Positions 1-5,883 of a DNA stretch of 17,086 bases are shown piece after piece. Below the pieces are notes generated by a model. That model was not told where the DNA came from. It saw nothing but the letters and a program-made list of their open reading frames with translations, and did not search any database. The DNA lies in NCBI GenBank assembly GCA_025201865.1, contig MU602988.1, positions 1 to 17,086 of the forward strand, written 5' to 3'. How positions within the stretch are numbered: the stretch's first letter is position 1; each line of letters starts with the position of its first letter. The position numbers and the translations under genes are program-made. Source of the stretch: Ramicandelaber brevisporus (lineage: Eukaryota; Kickxellomycota; Ramicandelaberales; Ramicandelaberaceae).

Positions 1-374
1 GTGGTCTCCAAGAACGGATAGGAGTCGATGCACGACTGGTCCTCGCCCCAGGTGCTGTAGGTGTCGCACTTGACCATTGTGTCGTCGGGCTTGATCCAGT
101 ACTCGGTGTTGACGTGCGCGTATCCCATCGACCGCAGTGGCAGCCGCGGCACCTGGTCATTCTTGTTCGTGACGCGGTAGATAGTCAGCGGGAGCTTGTT
201 GACGTACTCGACAAACACCGGATTGCCCAGGCGCGGCTGTCCCGACGGAATGACACTGACCTTCCAGTCCGAGTGTCTGCGGATGACGTCGACGGCCGCA
301 GCCAGAGCCTGCGCACCGCCGAGCGAGTGGCCAACAACCCACACGTGGTAGTCCGGATTCTGCTGCTTCGCCAG
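1..374 (-). CDS. Class 3 (fungal-type) lipase, C-terminal part, partial at both ends
   Basis: Alpha/beta-hydrolase of the lipase_3 family, which hydrolyses triacylglycerol or related esters and is normally secreted. About 124 codons are open on the minus strand. They hold the nucleophile elbow GHSLGG (catalytic Ser codon at 324-326), then SGQPRLGNPVF, then RVTNKNDQVPRLP with the catalytic Asp codon at 156-158. Next comes GYAHVNTEYWI, matching the conserved HxGxEYW segment of Rhizomucor-type lipases. The catalytic His, expected in a later DHxxYF segment, lies beyond the left edge. On the upstream side the frame hits TAG at 375-377, read as ...CTGTAG|CTG, so position 374 can be an exon start after an AG acceptor. 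However, only 152 bp of AT-rich DNA separate it from the neighbouring transporter gene, so the N-terminal half of the lipase is not visible. It is either a truncated copy or a gene cut by rearrangement or misassembly. Family assignment is firm; gene integrity is doubtful. Confidence 0.88.
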   Translation of the reverse strand, partial: MAKQQNPDYHVWVVGHSLGGAQALAAAVDVIRRHSDWKVSVIPSGQPRLGNPVFVEYVNKLPLTIYRVTNKNDQVPRLPLRSMGYAHVNTEYWIKPDDTMVKCDTYSTWGEDQSCIDSYPFLET

Positions 375-526
375 CTACAGGTACTTAACATACAGTGCTA
401 AAATGTTGCAGGTAATGGCTTTGAACAAGATTAAAACTTAACTATAACAAAAAATTGTGAATGTAATATAATAGCTTTTATTTGAGGATGAGGAAATAGG
501 ATGAATCACCATCACTTTTTACCTTT
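375..526. other. AT-rich spacer between lipase fragment and transporter
   Basis: This 152-bp spacer contains the presumed 3' untranslated region of the transporter gene, read on the minus strand. If the lipase fragment is spliced, it would also contain the end of an intron (ctgtag acceptor at 375-380). I found no lipase-like coding sequence in it on the minus strand. Confidence 0.5.
477..482 (-). terminator. Canonical poly(A) signal AATAAA of the transporter gene
   Basis: The plus strand reads TTTATT here, which is AATAAA on the minus strand. It lies about 45 bp past the TAA stop of the MFS gene (527-529), a normal distance for a 3' end. Confidence 0.55.
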
Positions 527-2200
527 TTACGATTTACCAAATAAGAAGACACAGTACATGACCCACGCCAGAACAAACAGCGCAAACGTCGTTGCATAAA
601 TGACAATCTGGGTCGGTCGCAGCGGCAGCCCCAGTGTCTTCGGTGTCTTCACAGCTCCATCGCGTCTATCTTCCTCCTCCTTCTTGTGCTTGGCAGCTCT
701 CTTCTCTAAAATCTTGGTGCGTGTAGAGTGAGACGCGTTCATGACACCGTCCAATCTGGTGTAATCAATATACGAATACACGGCGGTTGTCAGGACACCA
801 ATGCAAGACATTATCAGGAACATAACCGACACACGCTCGTAGCCACCGCCGGGAGTACCATCCTGAACGAGACCGACTACAACGTCAAACAGTGCGACGC
901 CGGTGTTGAGACCAAGCTTGGCAATGCCCATGGCAGCACCCAGGTATTTGGGAGGCACTGTCAAAGCGACACCAGAAGTGATGGAAACTGGGCCGAACAC
1001 AATCGACAAGCTGAACAGGGTCATACCCGCCAATGGATGAGCCCAAGTGTACGACAGCAGAATCTGCGAGAGAACCAGCAAAACCGCCGAGAAGATGGCA
1101 AGCTGTCCACGCTGTCCAAAACGATCGATGAACAAACCGACAAGTGGAGACGTTGCGATGGGGATGGCAAGCGAGATGGAGCTGGTCCAGGCGGCAACAA
1201 CATCGGACTGCTTCCAGCGCAGCTGCAAGAATTCGACTGCAATGAGCAAGAATGGAGTCCAAACACTGCCGAGTGCAAAATTGTTGAATGGAATAATCCA
1301 GTAAGCATCGGGGATACGGGAGATGTTGGAGATGGCTTTCTTGAAAGCTTGGAAGGTTGACTTGGGCTTGCGATCGTGTTCGTCGTCATCCTCATCATCC
1401 GAGCTGCCATTGACCTTGGACTCGGCAACTGCAGCACCATTGTTGGTATCGTTGTTATGAATGGCAGCGTACCGGGTGGCACGACGAAGTACCGCCAAGT
1501 AAATCAAGACAAGTACGAGCGAGACGCCGCAGAGACCGCTCGCTACCCAGAATGAGTTCGCGTAATGGCCAGTCGCATCTCTGATCGGCAGCACGGTAGT
1601 CTGTGCCAGCCACTGTGCAAACTTGGACACTGCAATCTGCAATCCAATGACAGTACCAAGACCAGTGCCGCGGAACCAATGCGACAGAATAACTTCCTGC
1701 ACCGTGACCACAAAGCCAGAGCCGAGACCAAACACCACGCGCGACAGCACAAGAACGCCATACTTGCCACTTACTGCAGCAACACCAGCCAGAATACTAC
1801 CGACCAGCACAAACATTGTAGACAGAATGGCACCAGAGCCAGTTCCGAGAGTATCCATCGCAACACCACCGATAAACGGCATGATGGTGTTGATCAGAAA
1901 GACTGTGGATGTCAGAGCGCCGAACTGAGTGTTTGTGATGTGCAAATCCTTTTTGAGCGTTGACTTGAGGCTGCTCAGCGTGTTGTTGGCGTAATGGCTC
2001 CCCATGGACATGAAGAGACAGCATAGCAGCACAACAGCCTTGTAGCGCCATGGAGTCTTTGCCAGTTCGAACGAAGTAGTGGAGTCGGACTTGATGCTGC
2101 GAGTTTCCTCAATATTGTCGTTGTGACCACTTTCGTCTTTGTGGCTGGAATCGGCGCCGTTTGGACGCAGCTTTGAATGCTCGTAGGCGTGCTTATCCAT
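527..2200 (-). CDS. Major facilitator superfamily transporter, MFSD1-like
   Basis: A 557-residue membrane protein. The start is the ATG at 2198-2200 (context cagccATGG), the first ATG in the frame; the 43 codons of open frame upstream contain none. A charged 50-residue cytosolic N-tail precedes six membrane segments (about 54-72, 93-115, 124-143, 148-168, 181-200, 217-238). A loop with an acidic run SSDDEDDDEHD (266-276) follows, then six more segments (about 300-325, 334-358, 367-386, 392-414, 420-446, 456-478). The turn GGVAMDTLGTGSG (111-123) and GLFIDRFGQRG (355-365) are the two MFS motif-A positions. GLGSGFVVTVQEVILSHWF (158-176) resembles the GIGGESLAVAQ...WF region of MFSD1, a lysosomal dipeptide uniporter in animals. 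Substrate and vacuolar location are inference from that resemblance. After segment 12 a Lys/Glu-rich linker (497-513) leads to an extra hydrophobic helix at about 531-553, so 13 segments are predicted. It shares a divergent upstream region with the pseudoprotease gene. Confidence 0.85.
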   Translation of the reverse strand: MDKHAYEHSKLRPNGADSSHKDESGHNDNIEETRSIKSDSTTSFELAKTPWRYKAVVLLCCLFMSMGSHYANNTLSSLKSTLKKDLHITNTQFGALTSTVFLINTIMPFIGGVAMDTLGTGSGAILSTMFVLVGSILAGVAAVSGKYGVLVLSRVVFGLGSGFVVTVQEVILSHWFRGTGLGTVIGLQIAVSKFAQWLAQTTVLPIRDATGHYANSFWVASGLCGVSLVLVLIYLAVLRRATRYAAIHNNDTNNGAAVAESKVNGSSDDEDDDEHDRKPKSTFQAFKKAISNISRIPDAYWIIPFNNFALGSVWTPFLLIAVEFLQLRWKQSDVVAAWTSSISLAIPIATSPLVGLFIDRFGQRGQLAIFSAVLLVLSQILLSYTWAHPLAGMTLFSLSIVFGPVSITSGVALTVPPKYLGAAMGIAKLGLNTGVALFDVVVGLVQDGTPGGGYERVSVMFLIMSCIGVLTTAVYSYIDYTRLDGVMNASHSTRTKILEKRAAKHKKEEEDRRDGAVKTPKTLGLPLRPTQIVIYATTFALFVLAWVMYCVFLFGKS

Positions 2201-2356
2201 GGCTGTTCCAAGACTGAGAGTGTGTGGAGGAGTGTGTAGAGTATGATGACGATAAATTAGGAGTAAAGTAGAGTGAAAAGAAGAGTGAAAGAAGAGTGAG
2301 AGTAAAGCGGCTGAACAGAATCGAATCAACGACTGAAAGAGATAGAGACAGCGAGC

Positions 2357-2380
2357 GAGAGAGAGAGAGAGAGAGAGAGA
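2357..2380. repeat. (GA)12 microsatellite
   Basis: Twelve uninterrupted GA units lie about 157 bp upstream of the transporter start codon. Read on the transporter's sense strand this is a CT tract, a common feature of fungal promoters and 5' leaders. Confidence 0.95.
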
Positions 2381-2491
2381 ATGAAGTGAACGATAAACTG
2401 ACTTGCAACTTTGGAGGATGAACAGCTGTATTTGGAGTTCGTCAAGTCACCATTTTATGTGCCACCATCGACTCGCATTTCGTTCGTGTTC

Positions 2492-2506
2492 CTCTCTCTC
2501 TCTCTC
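2492..2506. repeat. (CT)n tract
   Basis: A 15-base uninterrupted CT run. It is the opposite-orientation counterpart of the GA tract at 2357-2380, so the divergent promoter carries inverted GA/CT tracts. Confidence 0.9.
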
Positions 2507-2689
2507 GTTCTCACACTCTCTTTGAAAGTGTCGGATGGTCCGTGCTCGACGCGGTTTTTTTTTTTGGGATTTTAATCTGATGCATGGTGAAAACCGTATC
2601 ATATAGGAACCTTTATTATGCGGACCGAAAAACGAGCGTGTATCATTGGGCATGTCCGGTGCTGTTTACCTCCGTTACTCTCACGCATA

Positions 2690-2716
2690 GTGTGTGTGTT
2701 CGTGTGTTCGTGTGTG
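2690..2716. repeat. TG-rich simple sequence
   Basis: Imperfect TG dinucleotide repeat interrupted by TTCG, within the upstream region of the pseudoprotease gene. It contains GTGAGT at 2714-2719, which matches a splice donor consensus, but no reading frame supports using it. Confidence 0.75.
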
Positions 2717-2965
2717 AGTTCGTAGGTGTGCATGACCAGACCGCGCCAATTAGATATCAATCTTATGCGAACTCTGCGAGTGTTGCAGTAAATCGGCGAA
2801 TGCAATTGGCGGGCAATTTCTGCGAACACAGAACCTTCGTCGCATTTTGTTTGTCGCCGGTACACAAGAACTCGGCTTCGCTGCTACTCCCCCAGTGTCA
2901 ACTCTCTGCTCATTTTGAAAAAAAGCTACTAGCTTTCTCCTCCTTCTCTCATCTCCAAGCTTTTG

Positions 2966-4267
2966 ATGGCGCCGCCGCCGCTACTTGGATCTTCCAGGCA
3001 AGAGCAGCATCTCCACAAGCGCATTGTTGGTGGCTCGTTTGCCACTGCTTACGAAGCCCCTTTTGCTTTGTTGCTAATCAGAGCTCGAGAGATTGATGAC
3101 GTCGACCACGGCAGATGTGCCGGCGTTCTCATCACTTCTAAGCATGTTCTGACGGCTACATATTGTGTGCTCGATGAAAACAACAGCACGATATCGACGG
3201 ATTCGATTGCATTGTTCAACTCGCTGGTCAATGCGACACGAGTGGAAATGGCGTTTAATGCAACCAGTGTCAAACAAATGCATCAACGGAGCACTCATCA
3301 AAAGCATCAGCAGAAACAGCAGCAGCAGAAACAGCAGAAGAAACAGCAGCAGCAACAGAAGTCACTGAGAGCGAGACTGGCAGAGGAAATGATCCGCGAT
3401 GCCAATGACCCAGACGCATATTTGTTGCCGCCAGTTGTTAAGATTGACATGCGCACGGGCTTGTCCGACCTCGAGCTGCTAAACGACATGGCGATTTTGA
3501 CACTGGCCGAGCCCGTCAATTTTACAACTACCCTGGCACCAGTCCGCATTTCTAGCAGAGTGGTACCAGAGCTGGAGACGTACACTGTAGCTGGCTGGGG
3601 TCAACTGGACAACTTTGAGTTTCCGAGCTTTTTAATGAAGACCGCGGTGGCATCTGGACGGCGGATGGATTGTGGAATTGCAAACAGCATGTATAGAGGA
3701 CCTAAAGGACCATTGATTTGCACGGGCCGCTCAAATGGATGCGGATTGTGCCGCGGCGACATTGGCGCACCATTGCTAGACATTGCTCCCAACTTTCCTC
3801 GCAGTATTAAGCCACAGAAGCCATCAAACTCATCGTCTACCGAGACAGCACAAATTGTACATCAGCAGCCGTTGACAGAAAGTGCATTCAGTGGTGGCAG
3901 TCTCGGCAACGGTTACTATTTCATTCTATCTGGTGTTGCTACGGGCTACTATCGGCCCAACGGCCTGACAGCCGTTAATAACGATCGACCGATGCGCGAG
4001 CAAGGAGTTGCGTGGTGTAACGGCACAACCATGATGCATTATTACGCAAATCCTATGTTTGATATTGGATGGATATCGACGGTGACGGGTGTGCCGACCA
4101 AGGATTTGACGGAAGGTGATGACTCGTTTGTACCAGATTATGGAACGGTAGATGATGACCCGAATCCGGTTGGATTTTACTGGGGCATTGGAATCATGTG
4201 TATTGCAGCATTGGCGTTTATGGCATGGATGTTCTCCAGAAGACGCAAACGACACAGAACTGACTAA
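2966..4267 (+). CDS. Trypsin-fold (S1 family) pseudoprotease with C-terminal membrane anchor
   Basis: A 433-residue chymotrypsin-fold protein. KR|IVGG at 18-23 is a typical activation site. RCAGVLI...LTATYC (50-67) is the strand and loop holding catalytic His57, but Tyr66 stands where His belongs; the Cys42-Cys58 pair is kept (C51, C67). NDMAILTL (173-180) keeps Asp102 (D174). AGWG is present. GLCRGDIGAP (260-269) replaces GDSGGP, so Ser195 is Ile266 (codon 3761-3763), and residue 189 is Gly, not the trypsin Asp. Two of three catalytic residues are lost, so it should not be a peptidase; binding or scaffolding is inference. A Gln/Lys-rich insert fills 115-132. Residues 405-423 form a membrane helix followed by RRRKRHRTD, giving a type I topology. 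At least six N-glycosylation sequons fit an extracellular or lumenal domain. No signal peptide follows the ATG at 2966, whose context is poor (T at -3). The frame is open back to 2933 behind a pyrimidine-rich stretch ending in AG (2958-2959), so an upstream signal-peptide exon is likely missing from this model. Confidence 0.8.
   Translation: MAPPPLLGSSRQEQHLHKRIVGGSFATAYEAPFALLLIRAREIDDVDHGRCAGVLITSKHVLTATYCVLDENNSTISTDSIALFNSLVNATRVEMAFNATSVKQMHQRSTHQKHQQKQQQQKQQKKQQQQQKSLRARLAEEMIRDANDPDAYLLPPVVKIDMRTGLSDLELLNDMAILTLAEPVNFTTTLAPVRISSRVVPELETYTVAGWGQLDNFEFPSFLMKTAVASGRRMDCGIANSMYRGPKGPLICTGRSNGCGLCRGDIGAPLLDIAPNFPRSIKPQKPSNSSSTETAQIVHQQPLTESAFSGGSLGNGYYFILSGVATGYYRPNGLTAVNNDRPMREQGVAWCNGTTMMHYYANPMFDIGWISTVTGVPTKDLTEGDDSFVPDYGTVDDDPNPVGFYWGIGIMCIAALAFMAWMFSRRRKRHRTD
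3308..3361 (+). repeat. CAG/AAG-rich repeat encoding a Gln/Lys tract
   Basis: Imperfect CAG-CAG-AAA/AAG repeat inside the pseudoprotease gene, encoding Gln and Lys residues 115-132. It falls between the position of catalytic His and that of Asp102, where S1 domains have surface loops, so the fold can tolerate it. Confidence 0.9.
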
Positions 4268-4310
4268 TCTACACTTGGTATGGTTACTGAGTATTCTACA
4301 CATATATAAA

Positions 4311-4348
4311 CACACTCACTCGCTCTCTCACTCACTCACTCACTCTCC
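4311..4348. repeat. CTCA tetranucleotide repeat in 3' region
   Basis: Imperfect CTCA/CTCT tandem units just after the pseudoprotease stop codon, within its presumed 3' untranslated region. The remaining 4268-4475 spacer holds only the two poly(A) signals listed separately. Confidence 0.85.
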
Positions 4349-4396
4349 ATTATTCTAATTTGCGATCTATGTAATCATCCTCACATGCTGCCTTAC

Positions 4397-4402
4397 AATA
4401 AA
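4397..4402 (+). terminator. Poly(A) signal AATAAA of the pseudoprotease gene
   Basis: Canonical hexamer about 130 bp past the TAA stop at 4265-4267. The gene downstream is convergent, and its own signal lies at 4457-4462 on the other strand. Confidence 0.65.
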
Positions 4403-4456
4403 AGGAACATTAAAGAAAAACGAAACCTTTGCGCTGTACACATCTATTAAAAAGGA

Positions 4457-4462
4457 TTTATT
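4457..4462 (-). terminator. Poly(A) signal AATAAA of the peroxisomal carrier gene
   Basis: TTTATT on the plus strand, AATAAA on the minus strand, only 13 bp past the carrier stop codon (4476-4478). The predicted 3' untranslated region is therefore very short. Confidence 0.6.
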
Positions 4463-4475
4463 AAAAAAAATGTAT

Positions 4476-5498
4476 TTAAGCACGGGCAACTAAACCTTTA
4501 CGGGCCGTAGCGCCACCACCAGTAGTCAGCGCAATCAGTTTGACAGCATACTCAAACAGAATCTCTTTTGACATGAACAAGAACGCAGCTGTCAACACAC
4601 TCTGCACCAGCTTTGCTTTAATTCCACGGAACAGACCAGCGAAGCTTTCCTGCTTGATAATCTTTTGGATGCCATCCATCACCGAATTGTATCTGAGTTT
4701 GGCATCCTTGCTCTGGCGCAATTGCATTCTGCTCTTGACGACAATGTATGGATACGTGATGGTTGTCGCAATTAACTTGCTGATGGCGCCGAGCAGGAAG
4801 AAGTCGATGTTGCCCAGCTGAGACGGGCTTGAAAGCAAAACGGACTTGGCATGCTGCCAGCGTGGACGCATCTGCTCGAAGGCAGTGTACTGGATGATGG
4901 GGTTGATGACCAGAATCAGCGCCGGCAAAGTACCGTTCCAGAAAGCACCAATGCCCTCCTCTTTGTAGATGCGCTTCGCCGTCTCCCATGTCGTAGCTGG
5001 TGCCTTTTGTTTTTCAGACTCGGCGCTGGAGTCATCAGCTGAGTTCTTCTTGGTCGTCATGCGCATGTTCACCACCCACAGTGGATTCGTAATGAACACA
5101 ACCGCCGCGCCAGCAATGGCTCCGGCAACCATGCTCTCAATGGTTGTCATGCCGCGACGGACACCGCCAGCCTTGAAGGCACGAGTCTCAAAAATCTTCT
5201 TGACGGCTTCAAAGAAATAGTAGTAGACGCCATTCGTCACTGCGTTGCCGACGAGTGCAGACTCGAGTCCAGCAAATAGGCCGGAAATACCTTCGGATGC
5301 GATGATCTTGTGCAGAGCATCCATTGCGCTGCGATACTGGGCTGCACTTGGCGATGTGGTAGCTGCAGAGCCATCGGACTTGCTGCTTGAGCGCTGAACC
5401 TGGAGACGGGAAGAGATGGTAATGAGTGGATAAGTCAAGGCCATCGAGATGATGCCACCACCGGCACCAGCCAACGCGTGCGCTACGTTATCCGACAT
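4476..5498 (-). CDS. PMP47: Peroxisomal membrane carrier, Pmp47/SLC25A17/PXN family
   Basis: A 340-residue mitochondrial-carrier-family protein with three tandem repeats of two helices. The start is the ATG at 5496-5498 (context aaaccATG), the first ATG in frame. Signature turns are YPLITISSR (23-31), NPLWVVNMR (138-146) and YPYIVVKSR (249-257). Each is followed by the matrix helix motif: EGISGLFAG (69-77), EGIGAFWNG (181-189), ESFAGLFRG (284-292). The N-terminus AHALAGAGGGI and the atypical turns without the acidic residue (NPLWVVN, YPYIVVKSR) are typical of peroxisomal Pmp47, animal SLC25A17 and plant PXN rather than of mitochondrial carriers. Such proteins exchange ATP/AMP, CoA, FAD or NAD across the peroxisomal membrane and support fatty-acid beta-oxidation. 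The exact substrate cannot be read from sequence. PIIQY at 200-204 marks contact point II of the binding site. A hydrophilic insert at 150-170 is rich in Ser, Glu and Lys. It is convergent with the pseudoprotease gene. Confidence 0.92.
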   Translation of the reverse strand: MSDNVAHALAGAGGGIISMALTYPLITISSRLQVQRSSSKSDGSAATTSPSAAQYRSAMDALHKIIASEGISGLFAGLESALVGNAVTNGVYYYFFEAVKKIFETRAFKAGGVRRGMTTIESMVAGAIAGAAVVFITNPLWVVNMRMTTKKNSADDSSAESEKQKAPATTWETAKRIYKEEGIGAFWNGTLPALILVINPIIQYTAFEQMRPRWQHAKSVLLSSPSQLGNIDFFLLGAISKLIATTITYPYIVVKSRMQLRQSKDAKLRYNSVMDGIQKIIKQESFAGLFRGIKAKLVQSVLTAAFLFMSKEILFEYAVKLIALTTGGGATARKGLVARA

Positions 5499-5623
5499 GG
5501 TTTGAGAGAGTAATAGAAGGAAAGAGAACAAGGGAAAGTTGTCGTCGGTTATTGTTTGTTTCACCGGAATGAATTGAATTGAAAGAAAAGAAAACACAAG
5601 GAGCAAGATGTATGGGAGATCAG

Positions 5624-5665
5624 GCTGTGGTGGTGGCTGTGGTGGTGGCTGTGGTGGTGGTGGTT
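5624..5665. repeat. GGTGGTGGCTGT-type tandem repeat
   Basis: About three and a half copies of a 12-bp unit, GCTGTGGTGGTG with small changes, directly upstream of the carrier gene. Strand asymmetry is strong: G and T on plus, so A and C on the carrier's sense strand. Confidence 0.9.
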
Positions 5666-5708
5666 GAGATTACTCAAAGAGAGCAAGAGTTTGGTTTCTG
5701 CGAACCGC

Positions 5709-5738
5709 CGAGTCGAGTCGAGTCGAGCCGAGTCGAGA
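5709..5738. repeat. Six-copy CGAGT pentanucleotide repeat
   Basis: Units read CGAGT x3, CGAGC, CGAGT, CGAGA without gaps, about 210 bp upstream of the carrier start codon. It is a GC-rich island in a simple-sequence region. Whether it binds a factor is unknown. Confidence 0.92.
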
Positions 5739-5883
5739 GGCGGCGAAACGCGCATGCACATGCACGCTCATCTCCAACACCCCTCTCTCTCTTTCTCCAT
5801 TCCTATTCGCATTGAGCCGCGTGAAAATCACATGTTAATTTTTGAACCAAACAACAAGGTCTACTTTACGAATGACATGATGG

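Larger units (their letters stand above)
2201..2965. promoter_or_regulatory. Divergent upstream region between transporter and pseudoprotease
   Basis: This 765-bp region separates two start codons on opposite strands and should hold both promoters and 5' leaders. It is rich in simple sequence: a GA tract, a CT tract, an 11-base T run at 2555-2565 and a TG-rich stretch. I saw no clear TATA box. An ATG-started frame of 170 codons (2584-3096, plus) crosses it and overlaps the protease start in another frame. Its composition follows the repeats and it matches no family I recognise. It might hide a 5' exon of the protease gene. Confidence 0.5.
5499..5883. promoter_or_regulatory. Spacer holding the carrier promoter and the Bmt2 3' end
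   Basis: This 385-bp tail-to-head spacer lies between two minus-strand genes. It should hold the carrier's 5' leader and promoter and the 3' untranslated region of the methyltransferase gene. It is dominated by a GGTGGTGGCTGT repeat, a CGAGT pentamer repeat and a CT-rich run near 5780-5800. I saw no AATAAA on the minus strand close to the Bmt2 stop. Confidence 0.5.

Noticed and set aside
114-116. His of the GYAHVNTEYW segment as the catalytic His of the lipase
   Set aside because: In Rhizomucor-type lipases this His belongs to the conserved HxGxEYW segment about 14 residues after the catalytic Asp. The catalytic His comes about 40 residues later and would lie beyond the left edge.
728-1360. 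A 210-codon plus-strand frame opposite the transporter
   Set aside because: It is the reverse shadow of the transporter coding sequence and has no recognisable domain; composition follows the membrane-protein codons on the other strand.
2584-3096. Independent 170-codon gene upstream of the pseudoprotease
   Set aside because: It overlaps the IVGG-containing coding region in another frame, is built partly from TG and CT repeats, and shows no motif. At most it contains a 5' exon of the protease gene.
4476-4484. C-terminal ARA of the carrier as a PTS1 peroxisomal signal
   Set aside because: PTS1 needs an SKL-like tripeptide ending in Leu or Met, and membrane carriers use internal PEX19-binding signals instead.
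5499-5606. In-frame hydrophobic extension of the peroxisomal carrier
   Set aside because: It begins at TTG, has no ATG, and the family normally starts right before the AHALAGAGGG segment, as with the ATG at 5496-5498.
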